From Pyrenophora tritici-repentis (taxonomy: Eukaryota > Ascomycota > Dothideomycetes > Pleosporales > Pleosporaceae), in contig NC_089395.1 of NCBI RefSeq assembly GCF_003171515.1, positions 930,001 through 994,000 of the forward strand: DNA of 64,000 nt. The letters run 5' to 3'. This document shows, in pieces, positions 47,044 through 59,404 of the stretch. A program made the position numbers and the translations under genes. The notes under the pieces are model-generated. The model was not told where the DNA came from. It was given only the letters and a program-made list of their open reading frames with translations, and searched no databases. The first letter of the stretch is position 1. Each line of letters begins with the position of its first letter.

Positions 47044-48846
47044 ATGTCTACCACAATCGTTACCACCAGACGGCGAGACGAGACTACTACGTCTACTGCA
47101 TCGCGTAGACAGCCTTCTACATTCAGCACACTACGGTATTCAACCACTACACCCGATCCTTCAAGTGCCGATACTTCACCTACACCATTACCCACCAATT
47201 TCGCTTCTGATTTTTCTTTCGTTGTCTTCGAGACGAAGACTCCCAGCCCCAGCCCCAGCCCCAGCACAATCGACACAAACATCCAATCTAGCCCCATGGG
47301 TTCTTCTACAGCAGCTTTAGAGTCATGCTCGACAGATAACGACTGCGCAGCGAACAAAATATGCTCGAGTGCCAAATGTACTGGCCTCAACGATGCTGCC
47401 CCTTTTGGCGGATCGGGCCCAGAGCCAACCTCACAGTTAAGCACGGGGGCAGCAATCGGTGTCGGTGTAGGACTTGTGGCTGTGGTCGCACTATTGATAA
47501 CCTTTGGCTTTTGGTTTCGAAGATTCCGAGGAAGCAGAGAACGTCTCCCATCGACCGAAGCATCCTCGGGCAATCGTCACAGGTCTACTTCGAGTGCAAC
47601 TGACCAGAAGACCCTGGTGGCTTCATTACCAAACAGTCCTCAAAGTAGAGCGCTAAACCTTCAGCGTAGCATGAATACGGGACCGGACTTCTTCGCCAAA
47701 ACAAATAGGGAGAAGATGGGGCACAGGAGGCCGCAGTCAACATATCAAGTCAATGGGCGGAACTCGACCGAAAAGGCACTGCCTCTACCTCCACTCAACG
47801 GAGTTCCGCTAGCCACTGCTCCGACAGATTCGAGGCTGTATGCTGTCAACGTGAACATCAACAAGAGCATGATTTTCGATGATGATATGATGAACGCTGT
47901 CAATGCACTTCGAGCCACCGAAACGCCCAGGCACAGCACTCCGTCACGTGCTCCTACGCCACGATACAGATTCGAAGAATACGTTCCTCCTGTCACAAAT
48001 ACACTACCCATCTCGATTTTACCGGCACCGACGCCAACACCAGCCCCAGTGTCAGCACCAGTACCCGCACCAGTACCAGCACCGGAGTTGAAGAAGCGAA
48101 ACTCAGAATACGAGTTAGCCCAATATCCGCGAAAGACAGAGATCAGATCTGTTCACACTGTATCGATATCGGATGTTAGCTCCATCAGCGACTCGGCACC
48201 CCCGAGCCCCATCGTGGACAGCATAGCGCCCCAGCTGCCCCTTCCTGATCTTCCGCCACCAAGCCCTAGACTTAGTTTTCGCTCCTATGATTGGTATCAG
48301 GATATCATAGGCGAGCCCGGGACGCCGTCAGTACTATCACGTAGTCCTGCGCGCACACCAACAACAGCCACATTCCCGGAGCCGCTCTCTCATTCTAAGA
48401 AGAAGCCTACACACCTTGAACCAAGTCTCATGCCCGCGCCTCTTTCACCCGGCTTGCATAACTCGACTCCGGGGCTACATTTACATCCGAGCTCCGCAGC
48501 GTTTCCTAGCCCAACAAATGCAAACTTCCGTCTACCATCAACTGTTTACACTCCCCCGCCACGGCGCGATACTTCACCTACGCCGTCAATAACAGCGATG
48601 CCAGGACGAGGCTCAGGGCGAAACTCGGGACGGAACTCAACGCGAGCCTCTTTGCGGGCCTCTGTGCGGGCTTCTCTACGCGCGTCTGCGCTTAGCACAC
48701 TGACCAGAAATACACATGAGTCTCGGAGTTGGTTGCCAGAGGACGGACTTTATCTTTCTGAGGATGGTGAATACACTCCCTACGAGTACGATACCTTTGG
48801 TCGACGGAGTGAGGATAGTAGACCCACGAGCTATTCGCCTTTGTGA
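47044..48846 (+). CDS. Ser/Thr/Pro-rich single-pass membrane protein
   Basis: Single exon, 600 aa; family not recognised. An N-terminal Ser/Thr-rich region (1-~95, with a PSPSPSPS run) leads to a short Cys-rich module (CSTDNDCAANKICSSAKC, ~residues 98-115). One transmembrane segment follows (~138-160; TGAAIGVGVGLVAVVALLITF), then a basic stop-transfer (FRRFRGSRER). The C-terminal ~430 residues are Pro/Ser-rich, with a PTPAPVSAPVPAPVPAP stretch and an Arg/Ser repeat (SGRNSGRNSTRASLRAS). There is no N-terminal signal peptide, so the membrane segment may itself be a reverse signal-anchor, placing the Cys module outside. The layout resembles fungal surface sensors (Mid2/Wsc-like) by composition only. 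Confidence 0.65.
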   Translation: MSTTIVTTRRRDETTTSTASRRQPSTFSTLRYSTTTPDPSSADTSPTPLPTNFASDFSFVVFETKTPSPSPSPSTIDTNIQSSPMGSSTAALESCSTDNDCAANKICSSAKCTGLNDAAPFGGSGPEPTSQLSTGAAIGVGVGLVAVVALLITFGFWFRRFRGSRERLPSTEASSGNRHRSTSSATDQKTLVASLPNSPQSRALNLQRSMNTGPDFFAKTNREKMGHRRPQSTYQVNGRNSTEKALPLPPLNGVPLATAPTDSRLYAVNVNINKSMIFDDDMMNAVNALRATETPRHSTPSRAPTPRYRFEEYVPPVTNTLPISILPAPTPTPAPVSAPVPAPVPAPELKKRNSEYELAQYPRKTEIRSVHTVSISDVSSISDSAPPSPIVDSIAPQLPLPDLPPPSPRLSFRSYDWYQDIIGEPGTPSVLSRSPARTPTTATFPEPLSHSKKKPTHLEPSLMPAPLSPGLHNSTPGLHLHPSSAAFPSPTNANFRLPSTVYTPPPRRDTSPTPSITAMPGRGSGRNSGRNSTRASLRASVRASLRASALSTLTRNTHESRSWLPEDGLYLSEDGEYTPYEYDTFGRRSEDSRPTSYSPL

Positions 48847-50252
48847 TGATACATTGCGACCAAACTGGGTATCCAAAGGCTAGTCCGTGTACATTCGTGG
48901 CTGTGACAAGCAGAGGTGGAGGCATTCATGGATCTTTGTAGACAAGACCATGCAGGCCAGCTATCGCGAAGACATGCGAAGTTCAAGTCCACAACAAAAG
49001 TTGTGACTTGCTGGGGGTGTCATATCCGACGCTTGCGCAAAGCCACAAAAAGTCGCGTGCCGACATTCAGCCAATGAGAGCGTGCGACCACAAACTATAG
49101 CAACGCGCAGGAAGCATGTGGGAATTACGCTAGGAGACGAGTAAGACTGCTTGCAGTCTATAATACAATGCGAGCGAAGTGTATTAGACTGCAGGACAAC
49201 TGCACTGTCGCGACCACATACTATCTTGTACCTCTATAAACTAAATGTAATGAGCGAATTCAAACCTCAAACATTCATGAGCTTTCCCACACTACATCAT
49301 GAAGCTAGTCAGTTGTTCACAGGGGAGTTCTCGGGGTCGGATGTTAACTTTCTGTTCTTGCTGGGAAACTTATATGCACCCCACAATGTTGGCGTCACGC
49401 AAACATCAGCCCAGAACCCGTTGAGCTGCCACGCTGCAAGGAACACAGATTTAGTCTAACCGAAATACTTTCCGATGGCGCCTGCTACTCCGGGAAATGT
49501 GACTTGCAAGAAGTAATAGCAACAATGGGTCGTAGGTAGGAACTACCAGCGACCTTGGTACGTGGTTGACAGGTCCAATCCAACAGGCTAACCACAACTA
49601 CGAATGAATTTCCCGCAACAACCTGCATTTGCTTGACATTGAAATCTCTTAATCATCACCACACCTGTATATATAAGCTTCTATCATTGCTTATCACCTA
49701 GATTCCCGAACCGGCCCCATCCTCGCGATATTCTAGATGCCGCCACTCTTCGAAATCGTCATTCTTGCGCTATCGTATTCTGTGCCGCAATTCTACGCTA
49801 GACTTGTGAGTTGATTCTTCCAGGCGCTATCTGCACAAGCCTCAAGCCTCAAGCCAAGCCTGGAAGCATCGAAGCTTGAAAGGCGTCGCTCCATGAGCCT
49901 CGCGATCCCCGCACTTTTGCTTGCCTGTCCCGCGAACCGCGCTCCGCACATCCCCATTCGTCCAATGTCGGCGCGACGACTCGTCATCACCCAATTACGG
50001 CAACATGCTTACGCACGGTGCATGTACGCAACCTGCACGTAGCTTTCTTGCTGTACCCGTTATACAGCGTCATTAAGTTACCTCCATGCGGGGAACTGCA
50101 TAACCTACCCATAGCTCAATATGGACCCGGAGAACGCTGCATTTGGCGAAACCAACGAGTATAAGAAGACAGCATGGCTTCGATGGGCATTCCCAGACGC
50201 AAGCTTGCCCAAGGACCTTCAGAAAGCACTTGACAGACTGAGTCTGGACATC
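48847..50252. other. Intergenic; promoter of alpha-glucosidase
   Basis: No gene supported. The frame of the downstream gene stays open back to an ATG at 50121, but the signal peptide argues for the start at 50253. Confidence 0.45.
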
Positions 50253-53200
50253 ATGTCGCGCTCAGGCCTTGCGTTCTTGTCGTCTCTTTTGGCGTTGACA
50301 ACTGCCCAGATACCTTCGCCCTCTGAAAGTGGCTGGAGCACTACGCTCGCTGGCACACCGACGTCCTTCCGATCAGTCTTTACCCTTCCTCCGTTGGTGG
50401 ACGAAGGTTTCCAACAGATTCCCAACATCTACGACCCCGAAGCCGTCAATGCTCAAGAAGTTTGCCCAGGCTACAAGGCATTCGACCTCAAGAAGAGTGA
50501 CCGTGGTCTTAGTGCTACATTGACCCTAGCTGGAAAGGCCTGCAATGCCTACGGTACTGACATCGAGGAGCTTGACTTAAAGGTTGAATACCAGGCAAAG
50601 GGAAGATTGACCGTCAGCATTGTGCCAAAATACCTTGGTGCAAAGAATCAATCCCAGTGGATGGTCCCCGAAGACCTTATTCCGCGACCGCAAGCCGAGG
50701 ATTCTTACAAAGACACGGACCTGAAGTTCGACTGTAAGTAGCTACTATGTGAGCTGGGTCATTACCAAAAGCTCTATCACAGAGAGAATGCGAATTCTTG
50801 CTAACAGATGTGTAGGGGGAAACGAGCCATCGTTTTGGTTCAATGTTGGCCGTCACTCCACTGGAGATGTTATCTTCACTACCGAGGGTTCCAAGCTCAT
50901 CTATGAGAATCAATTCATTGAGTTTGTCAACAGTCTGCCAGAAGACTATAACCTCTACGGCCTTGGCGAACGTATCCACGGCCTCCGTCTGAACAACAAC
51001 TTCACGGCCACCATCTATGCTGCGGATGTTGGTGATCCAATCGACCGCAACCTGTACGGCAGTCATCCGTTCTACTTGGAGACACGCTACTTCGAGAAAG
51101 GCAGCAATGCCAGCAATGTACCCCTGAAGCAATCTAAAATCCAACAGCCAAGCGTCGGAAGCAATGATAAGCCCACAGGTTCCGCTTACGAGTCACGTTC
51201 CCATGGTCTCTACTACCGAAATACCCATGGTATGGAAGTTGTCCTAAAGCCTGACCATTTGTCATGGAGGACCCTAGGGGGTGCCATCGATCTGTTCTTC
51301 TACGACGGACCCTCGCAGCCAGATGTGACCAAAGAATACCAGAGGTCGGCAGTCGGTCTGCCTGCCATGCAGCAGTACTGGACTTTCGGTTACCATCAGT
51401 GCCGATGGGGATACCGCAACTGGACTGAATTGAGAGAGATCGTTGAGACTTTGAGAGCTTTCGAAATTCCGATGGGTAAGTCTCTACAGTGTTCTCCCAC
51501 TGTCGGGTGCAAAAGTGATGAGCCTATCCTGCCACGTTCAACAAAACGCCCTCGTGAATGCATCCAAACATCAGTACCACAGCGTGTACCCGAATCTTAC
51601 TAACACTTGCACAGAGACCATTTGGCTCGACATCGACTACATGGATCAGTACAGAGACTTCACCGTTGATCCTGTGTCCTTTCCTGCATCTGAGGTCGCA
51701 GACTTCTTTGGGTGGCTCCACGGCAACAACCAGCACTTTGTTCCTATTGTCGATTCGGCCATCTATATACCCAACCCTCAGAATGCCAGCGACGCGTACG
51801 ATACCTACACCCGTGGCAATAACTCAGGCGTTTTTCTTAATAACCCTGATGGGAGCCATTACATTGGTGCTGTCTGGCCCGGCTACACCGTGTTCCCCGA
51901 TTGGATGTCTTCTAACGGTGCCTCGTGGTGGATCAAAGAAATGGCCGAATGGTACAAGGAGGTGCCATTCAGTGGCTTCTGGCTTGATATGAGTGAGGTA
52001 TCCTCGTTCTGTGTCGGCTCGTGCGGCACAGGTAGCGTCACCCTCAACCCAGTTCACCCGCCATTCTCGCTTCCGGGTGAGATAGGCAACATCATCTACG
52101 ATTACCCTGAAGGGTTCAACATCACCAACTCGACCGAAGCTGCTTCCGCTTTAGCTGCTGCCTCGAGCCAGGCCTTATCTACCAAGACAACCACGGCAAT
52201 GGCAGTGTCGTCCACCCCCACCCCCACGGTCTCCACTACCAGCTATTTTCGCTCTACGCCTACACCCGGTGTACGAGACATCAACTACCCTCCCTACGTC
52301 ATAAACCATGTACAAGACGGCGCTGACTTAGCTGTCCATGCTGTCAGCCCTAATGCGACTCATGCCAATGGCATGGAAGAGTACGATGTTCACAACCTCT
52401 TTGGACACCAGATCATCAACGCTACCTATCAAGGTCTCCTTTCTGTTTTCCCTGGAAAGCGTCCGTTCATCATCGGACGTTCCACATTTGCTGGTAGTGG
52501 CAAGTGGGCAGGTCACTGGGGTGGTGACAACGCCTCCAAGTGGGCCTACATGTTCTTCTCCATTCCTCAGGCTTTATCTTTCTCCCTGTTTGGTATTCCC
52601 ATGTTCGGAGTAGACACCTGCGGCTTCAACGGGAACACTGATATGGAGCTTTGCGCCCGCTGGATGCAGCTATCAGCCTTCTTCCCCTTCTATCGCAACC
52701 ACAACGTGCTGTCCGCTATCCCACAGGAGCCATACCGTTGGGAGGCTGTAGCTTCAGCATCGAGGACTGCGATGCATATCCGCTACACTCTGCTTCCTTA
52801 CATGTACACCCTCTTCAACGATGCTCACAAGACGGGATCCACGGTTATGCGAGCGTTGGCATGGGAGTTCCCCAACGAGCCTCAGCTTGCTGGTGTTGAC
52901 ACACAATTTTTGCTGGGTCCCAACATCTTAGTCATACCTGTTCTCGAGCCACAGGCCGACACCGTCAAAGGTGTTTTCCCGGGTATCGTAGATGGAGAGA
53001 CATGGTTCGATTGGTACTCTGGTGAGCGCGTTCAGGCCGCAGCCGGCGTCAACACTACCATATCAGCGCCTTTGGGCCATATTCCTGTCTATATCCGCGG
53101 CGGGTCGGTACTACCAACTCAAGAGCCTGGATACACTACTGCAGAATCACGTCAAAATCCTTGGGGTCTCATCGTCGCACTTTCCAGCACAGGAACTGCA

Positions 53201-53506
53201 TCTGGTAGCCTGTACATTGATGATGGCGAGTCTCTTGAGCCAGAGTCCTGCCTGGATATCACATTTAACGTCGTGGACGGAAAGATGAAGGTTGATGTTC
53301 AAGGCGAATACAAGGACAAAAACGCGCTTGCCAACATCACGATCTTAGGCGCTCCAGCTGCTCAGCAAGTCAAGCTCAACGGTGCGATCATTGATGCGGC
53401 AAACATGAACTACAACCAGACTAGCAGAGTATTGAAGCTTATGGGTCTGGAAGATATGACATGTGAGGGAGCTTGGGAGAATGGCTGGACCCTGACCTGG
53501 GAATAA
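50253..53506 (+). CDS. Secreted alpha-glucosidase, GH31
   Basis: CDS join(50253..50733,50816..51475,51615..53506), 1,010 aa. It releases glucose from non-reducing ends of maltose, starch or related alpha-glucosides outside the cell. MSRSGLAFLSSLLALTTAQ is a signal peptide. GH31 landmarks: FDWGNEPSFWF, YGLGERIHGLRL, YWTFGYHQCRWGYRNW, IWLDIDYMDQYRDFTVD, nucleophile Asp505 in GFWLDMSE, RPFIIGRSTFAGSGKWAGHW with acid/base Asp685 just after, and GVDTCGFNGNTDMELCARW. A Ser/Thr-rich insertion (~residues 553-600) with many T/S lies between the two halves of the barrel, as in fungal extracellular maltases. Both introns (82 and 139 nt) restore conserved motifs (T|GG and G|AG). Many NxS/T sites are present. 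Confidence 0.93.
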
Positions 53507-53862
53507 GTCGTGTTGTTTCCGTGTCGGGTGAACCATGGTTGGGCGATGAACGCTATTTCTACGGCATCCAATGACAGGAAGATAATAATTTGATTAGTGA
53601 GCTAAATCTATTTATACTCAAAATTTTATTGTCAAATTTTAAGTGAAGTTCGACCATAGTAAAGTGAAGAACATTGACGCGTTGTCCTACGCGTCTTCCA
53701 AGTTTTGAAATGCGGAGTCGCGACGAGTGACGTCACAGCTGCATTGCAGCACAGCTTGGACGATGCCACCTTCGAAAGCATTTGATGGCTTCCCAAAGCT
53801 CCCAGCGAAAGATTTTGCTAACATATTCTAATACTTCTTTGATCGGTTAACCATCACCCAAC
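53507..53862. other. Short intergenic region
   Basis: 3' end of the alpha-glucosidase gene and promoter of the next gene. AT-rich at about 53580-53650. Confidence 0.45.
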
Positions 53863-54576
53863 ATGCCTCCCAGGAAGTTCAACCAGCCAGGCCCTTCTGT
53901 TCCCGAACACGAGCTTAAAGACATCGCCGCCAAATCCGACAGCCCAGAAGATAAACTCAGAGAAGCCGCTGCATCCGCCGAGTCGGCACTTAACTCGGCA
54001 AAGACGGCCTCGTCACTACGCTCCGCTGCCGATACGATAAAAGACCCCGCTAAGCGCGAAAAATACCTCCAAGATGCGTACAACAAGGAGATCGAAGCCC
54101 ACGGCAACTCGAAGAAGGCACGTATGCTGAGCTCAGGCGCATTCCAGGGAAGCATTGGTGGTGGAGGGATTGGCATGGCTGTTGGTGCTGGCCTGGGCAC
54201 AGTAGTTGGCACGCTGGTGGGGACTGTGGCTACGATTCCTACAACGGCTGTGGGCACGTTGGTTGGCGCGGGGGTTGGGGGTGTACATGGGCCTTGGGTG
54301 AAGCTTGGAGGACAGAAGAAGGACAAGGGAGATAACAAGGAAGATGACAAGGAGGGTCAAGAAGGGAGCGAGGATGATGGCGAGGAGAAGATAATTGATA
54401 ACGAGATGGAGGAGGAAGTGAAGGATGAGGCGGATGGAATACCTGATCCGGAGGCATTACGACGTGCTGCAAACGAGGTTGAACAGCAGAGAAGATTAGA
54501 GGAGGAAAAGGGAAGCGCAGGCAGGGAAACGAAGGAGAGAAGGAAGCCCAGGAAGATAGAAGTGAGGAGTACATAA
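53863..54576 (+). CDS. Hypothetical glycine-zipper protein
   Basis: Single exon, 237 aa. Not a named family to me. Residues 1-~85 are helical and charged (EHELKDIAAKSDSPEDKL, AKREKYLQDAYNKEIEAHG). Residues ~93-148 are a Gly-rich hydrophobic repeat (GSIGGGGIGMAVGAGLGTVV and the following GTLVGTVATIPTTAVGTLVG) with G every fourth residue. Such glycine zippers pack helices in or on membranes. The rest (~150-237) is highly charged, mostly Glu/Lys coiled-coil. The ATG has a good purine context. It ends 42 bp before the convergent P450 gene. Expected to be intracellular and possibly membrane-associated. Confidence 0.65.
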   Translation: MPPRKFNQPGPSVPEHELKDIAAKSDSPEDKLREAAASAESALNSAKTASSLRSAADTIKDPAKREKYLQDAYNKEIEAHGNSKKARMLSSGAFQGSIGGGGIGMAVGAGLGTVVGTLVGTVATIPTTAVGTLVGAGVGGVHGPWVKLGGQKKDKGDNKEDDKEGQEGSEDDGEEKIIDNEMEEEVKDEADGIPDPEALRRAANEVEQQRRLEEEKGSAGRETKERRKPRKIEVRST

Positions 54577-54618
54577 TCAATCTGAGCCCTAACCATTGAT
54601 CTAAAGCTACCTGACTTC

Positions 54619-56697
54619 TTATCGTTTTGTCCATTTGAGAGATACCTCCTTTGGTCGGTTCATCTGTAAAGTCAATCCAGCCTGGCTATCCTGCGTTAAA
54701 TCGAGTAGTCGCTGTTTCGCCTGCTGCATACTTTCTCCTTTCTTAACTATTGGCTGAGCTGTACATTTGCGGAAGAGCGTTGCAATAACAGCTACAAATT
54801 CTACCTGTGCCATTTTCTGCCCTGGACAGATACGGGGACCAACGGACCAAGGAAGATAAGTGCAGCGTGGTGGAGTCATGATTTCCAGCTCTGCACCCTC
54901 TCCAGAAACGGGTCGAAGCCAGCGTGAAGGGTTGAACTCCAGCGCATCCGGGCCCCATATAGAAGTCGACGTGTGCAGAGCTACCGTATTGATGTAGACA
55001 CTAATTGGAGCCGGTAGATGGAAAGACGTAGATGAGTTTTCGAGTTGGATCGTTTGTGGTGTAGTGGTGGAACGCGTCAAGAGGGTTACGGGCGGGTAGA
55101 GGCGAAGAGTCTCCAACTAAGAGTATAATGTCAGCTTAATGTAACGTAGAATAACTGGCTGTACTTGAGGGCTCCAAAGAAGTTATGAGTGAGATAGTTC
55201 TAGCGTACCATGACGGCTAAACAGCGCTTCAATTTTGGGAATGCAGTTGCGTATTCTGGCAAGGCACTCTCCCCATCTACTCCGCCCAGCGTATCCCCAA
55301 ACACAGTGTCGATCTCGGCCTGGATCCATGCCTGCCACTCTGGACAGGCCGCGAGGAGGGTGATGGCGTAAGACATCGTGTTAGCGGTAGTGTCAAAACC
55401 TGCCGCAGTAAAGATGAAGAGGTTTCCTGCGATTTCTTCCTCCGTGAGATAGGAACTGCCGGAAGTACTGGCCTCAGTTGTTTGCTGATTCTTCTCCACT
55501 AAGAGAGAGTTTCCGCTTGAAACCTGGTCTTTCCCCTGGTCTGAAAGGCGGACAAGCGTGCTCATGATGGTGGACCGTCCGCTTGAAGGAGTGGAACTAC
55601 CCTTACTGCGCTCCTGATCAAGCATGTCTCGCGTGAGTTCAGGCAGCTGCTTCATTGCAGCGCCTATTGTCTGCAGGAGACGAGGCATGATGGGTAGCCT
55701 CAGCAAGCCGCCAGGGATGAAAGCTGCTAGAGCGAGAAACTGGGTACAGAGTTCGATGGCGTCTACGTACGAAAAGTTTGCAGCTTGCAGGTCTGAAGAT
55801 TGGGATGCAGCAAAGGGCTTATTATAGCCGTAGGCAATCCGAGCCAGAACATTCATAGCAATTGTACGTACGCCAGTGACTGCCTCTGAACTTTTCTCGA
55901 GTGAATGGGTGGTAGATGGCAAGTGAAGTGTATCGGCGAGGGAAGATGCTTGTTCCGTACTTTCTGTCCAGACGTCCTGACTAATGCGTTCATTCAGTGC
56001 TGGGGCAACAATGCGGCGTTGGCGTGACCAAGAATCATCTTTGGCCTAAAGTGGATGGCTTTTCGTTAATAAATGCTACAGAAGAACAATTACCGCGGCT
56101 TGGACCTTGAATGAGTTTGACAGGAGCAAACAATAGTCAAAGACGTTGACTTACAGTTATGATGTTCGCGCCCAGGAAACCCATAGCCTTATTTGTGATA
56201 TACGTATGGACAAAATCTTTTCTCTTCATCATGATAGCGTGAGCCATAGATGGGTCTGCACAGACAAGCCGGTTGCGTCCCGTAGTAACGAATATAAAAG
56301 CAGGACCGAGCTTTTCGTGGATGGCTGCTTTATCGCGGAACTCCCACCCCCAGATAGTAAGCTCAACAATGGCGAAAATAGGGCCAGGGAGAAGGCTGCA
56401 GAGAATCGGGCGGAGGGGTACGCAGAGTATAGTATGGAGAGTCTTGGTAAGTGCAGTTAGTGTTGGTGGTTCTCTATAGGTACAAAGAGGGGTCGAGAAT
56501 GAGTGAAGGTTGTCCTTTCAACATTCGCGTGTAAGTGAAGGAAAATCTGAACCACTTACACTGTCGGGATCATAGGGGCATATAATTACAGGTAGTCCCG
56601 CGGCCCGTGCAACTCTGTAGTTGTAGTTGAGGTGCCATAGTCGGGAGGCGACGTACAGAAGCGTCAATGTGATCAGTCCGGCGGATAGGGAGCCCAT
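54619..56697 (-). CDS. Cytochrome P450 monooxygenase
   Basis: CDS complement join(54619..55116,55209..56045,56155..56442,56560..56697), 586 aa. A heme-thiolate monooxygenase anchored in the ER by an N-terminal helix (LSAGLITLTLLYVASRLW). Seen: PYDPDS near the N-terminus, WGWEFRDK, LGPAFIFVTTGRNRLVCADP, the oxygen-binding I-helix FTAAGFDTTANT, the K-helix ETLR (Glu423/Arg426), FNPSRW, and the heme loop PWSVGPRICPG with Cys518. Introns are 92, 109 and 117 nt, all phase 0. The first intron needs an AAG acceptor (CCAAG at 56443-56447), chosen because it alone keeps frame with a GTAAGT donor and restores PYDPDS. No secondary-metabolism backbone gene lies nearby. Substrate unknown. Confidence 0.83.
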
Positions 56698-57837
56698 AGT
56701 CGTTTAGGTATACTCAGGCAATGGTTGTAGTTGAGAAAGTACCTAGGTATGTATCAGGAGTGGTCGACGGTCAGGTGGTATCTCGCGGAGTGCTAGGACG
56801 CTGGAGGTGTTTGTTGTGGCTCCGGCCTGAGATGTGTTTGCAATGGGAGCTACGTTAAGTCAAGGTAGAGAAAGCCCCTAGGGGTAGTGAAGGCCTCTCT
56901 ATATGTGATCAATCAACCCTTGAATCCGTGGATCAATGCTCTGCGATTGTTGTTGTTGTTGCGGATTTATAAGCTCAGACCACCTTCGTATCGATGATGC
57001 CGGATCCGCAAGTTCCGGGTGATACGATTTTTTAGTGGCGGGCCTACTCTCCACTAGTTACAGCAACGGCCCAGTCGGGCTATGCAGCCCTCTAGACAAG
57101 CCCTCACCACAACCGCCAATTTTGCTCGAGTTGTTAAGACGCACACCGGAACTCGCGGTTCCGGATGATACGATTCTTTTGTGGCGGGCCCCCTCTGCAC
57201 TACTTACGGCAACGGCACAGCTACGCAGCCAGACATGCCCTTAGATCACCTGTACCAAGCCCTCACCAGAGCCTCCGATTGTTGGTCGAGATGTTAAGAC
57301 GCAATCTATAAACGCTAAATTACGGAGCGCTCAATCGTGTACCAAGATAACGCCAGGGCACCAGACGATATTCAGGGTTGGATGCGACCGGAAGGAACCA
57401 TTCAGTTTGCTTCAGTTCTACGGGCAGCCGTAAGCACAAACTCACAGGCAATAAAAGCACAGGTCATGTCCTCTAAGGCGGCAATTTGCCGGCCATCGTC
57501 ACAGGAACTTCTCATTCGTCCACTCTGGCACCAGGTTTGTCACCGCCAGTGACGCTCGGTTGTCTGCACCCGCTAGGATACTCAGAATGTGCTTGCCTCA
57601 CCGGCGTTGACATAAAAATTGATCACGGCTTAGCGAGGCGCTTGCACTCTCATCCCCGGTGCCATGGACTATTTTGTTCTTGAGTTTGAACCACAATGGT
57701 CCCCAACTCGTCATCTCCCGACTCAATGCCTAGACGAATGGCTAGCTTTGCGTGCTTACGTGGTTTGCCAGATCACATCATAGCTACTGTCTTCGGAAGT
57801 GACATCACGTAGAAAGATAGCGTAAGTATTAGATGCT
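56698..57837. other. Gene-island edge with a tandem duplication
   Basis: No gene supported. See the repeat at 57012-57304. The region beyond grades into repeat DNA. Confidence 0.45.
57012..57304 (+). repeat. Diverged ~146-bp tandem duplication
   Basis: GTTCCGGGTGATACGATT at 57012 recurs as GTTCCGGATGATACGATT at 57158. The copies share GTGGCGGGCC, ACAGCAACGGC/ACGGCAACGGC, AAGCCCTCACCA and the closing GTTAAGACGCA. The second copy has an extra ~20 bp. Confidence 0.6.
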
Positions 57838-58045
57838 ATGTTTATCGAGGTCTACTACCCAACGCGTCTCTTTGTCGAAGTCAAGCCGTTCCTCGTCCTT
57901 TAAGCTACCCAGCCCAACTTCTCGCAAGTCTTTGAGTATCTCAATAGCTCTACTAAAACTCTCGTTGGGCGTATAGCTCTCATTAGTTAACACGCCTCGT
58001 AACTCTTTCTAGAGTTCCTGGCTCTTGTTGGAAGAACCCGCTTCT
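57838..58045 (-). pseudogene. Fragment of an unidentified mobile-element gene
   Basis: One minus-strand frame reads as protein for about 70 codons with a single TAG (near 58010): NKSQEL, stop, KELRGVLTNES, then SRAIEILKDLREVGLGSLKD and DKETRWVVDLDKH. The composition is coding-like, and it adjoins the hAT remnant. I do not recognise the family. Confidence 0.35.
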
Positions 58046-59404
58046 TCGTAGTGTTCATAGTTGTCAACAATCAAGCCAATCCAAGCTGAGGCGTCAGATT
58101 GGATTGCTCGTTTTTTGAGAGCGTCAGCTTGGATTGTTAGGGCTAACAAGCTAAGATTGTGAGCTTGATTAAGGCTTGATTGATCGGCTTAATAACCTAT
58201 ACTAGCGCTAGCCTTAGTGTTGAGTTTCGTCGTCCTAAGTCGCCAGCCCGCACAAAAGCTCCATATTGTCGTCGTCTGCTGCCTCCTCCTCTACTACCTC
58301 GTCGTCGCCTCCGAGGCTAGCTCTTTGCCACCGTCGTACGCACTGTATTGCCGCTAGAATTTGAGGTCCTAGACGTCGTCGTCGCGGCTCTAAGAAGTCG
58401 CCTAGCTTACTAAACAGGCGCTCACACTTACAGCTCGACGCTAGGATAGAGAGTACGTTAAGCGCAAGCTTACTAAGGCTAGGGTAGCAATTGCGCATGC
58501 TCACCTAGTACTTAATAGGGTTATCTGCGTGTTCTGTACCTCTCTTAGCTGCTAGCTCGCTGCGCTTCTACCTCTTAAACTTATTCTCGTTATTAGTAAG
58601 GCTGCTAGCAGTACTAGGATTAAGTATACTATCGATTGCGTCGTCTATATCGTTTAGGATTACTACTAACAGCCTTACCGCGCGTAGTGAGGTGTTGTAC
58701 TGCGCCTAGAGCGCCTAAAAGCTAGCGTTGCTAGCCTCGAGCTAGTTAGGCTTCCTAGCCCACGCCTTATCGCAGTAGTACTTATACATCGGATAGAGTA
58801 TTGTAGCAGCGTAGTACGCGGGCGAGTTGTCTAGCTTAGAGTAGTAGTTATCGGCCTTCTGCTAAGCTGCGCGTAAGTTAATTGTAATATAATCCTTAGG
58901 CGACTTATTGTGCTCGTTGTAGTTAACCGCCTTATACGCATTAACGCGCTGCTCGTAGTAGGTAAGGAGGTATTTAAATATTAGAATTATCTTAGTAATA
59001 GCCCTAAAGCTGTCGCTTTTACCGCGCCCTTCGAGGCGCTTTGTAGCAGTCTTAAGCAGTTTTAAAATGTCTATATACTCTGTAATTACTGCCTAATTAG
59101 CACCTATAAGGCCGTCTAATCGTATCTACGGCTGCGCAACTAGCAGCTTATTGCCGCGACTTTGCGTAAATGTGTCCTCCCTTTGCACCCGCTGTATATA
59201 GTGAGTAGCGTAGGCGTTGACTACAAATTGCAGCTTTACGGCACGCTTAAAGCATAAGTAGTACGAGTTCTACCGCGTGACGACGGGTTTAACGGGCTCA
59301 AGGATCTTGCGATTGTCCGCTAACGCGCTAGACAGCAGCTTAGTATAGGCGAGGCGCTAGAAGTCCTTAAAGAGCTTATGCTGTTGTGGCGTTTTAATGT
59401 AGTT

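Noticed and set aside
54619..56697. P450 as part of a secondary-metabolite cluster
   Set aside because: No polyketide synthase, NRPS, terpene cyclase or pathway regulator is nearby.
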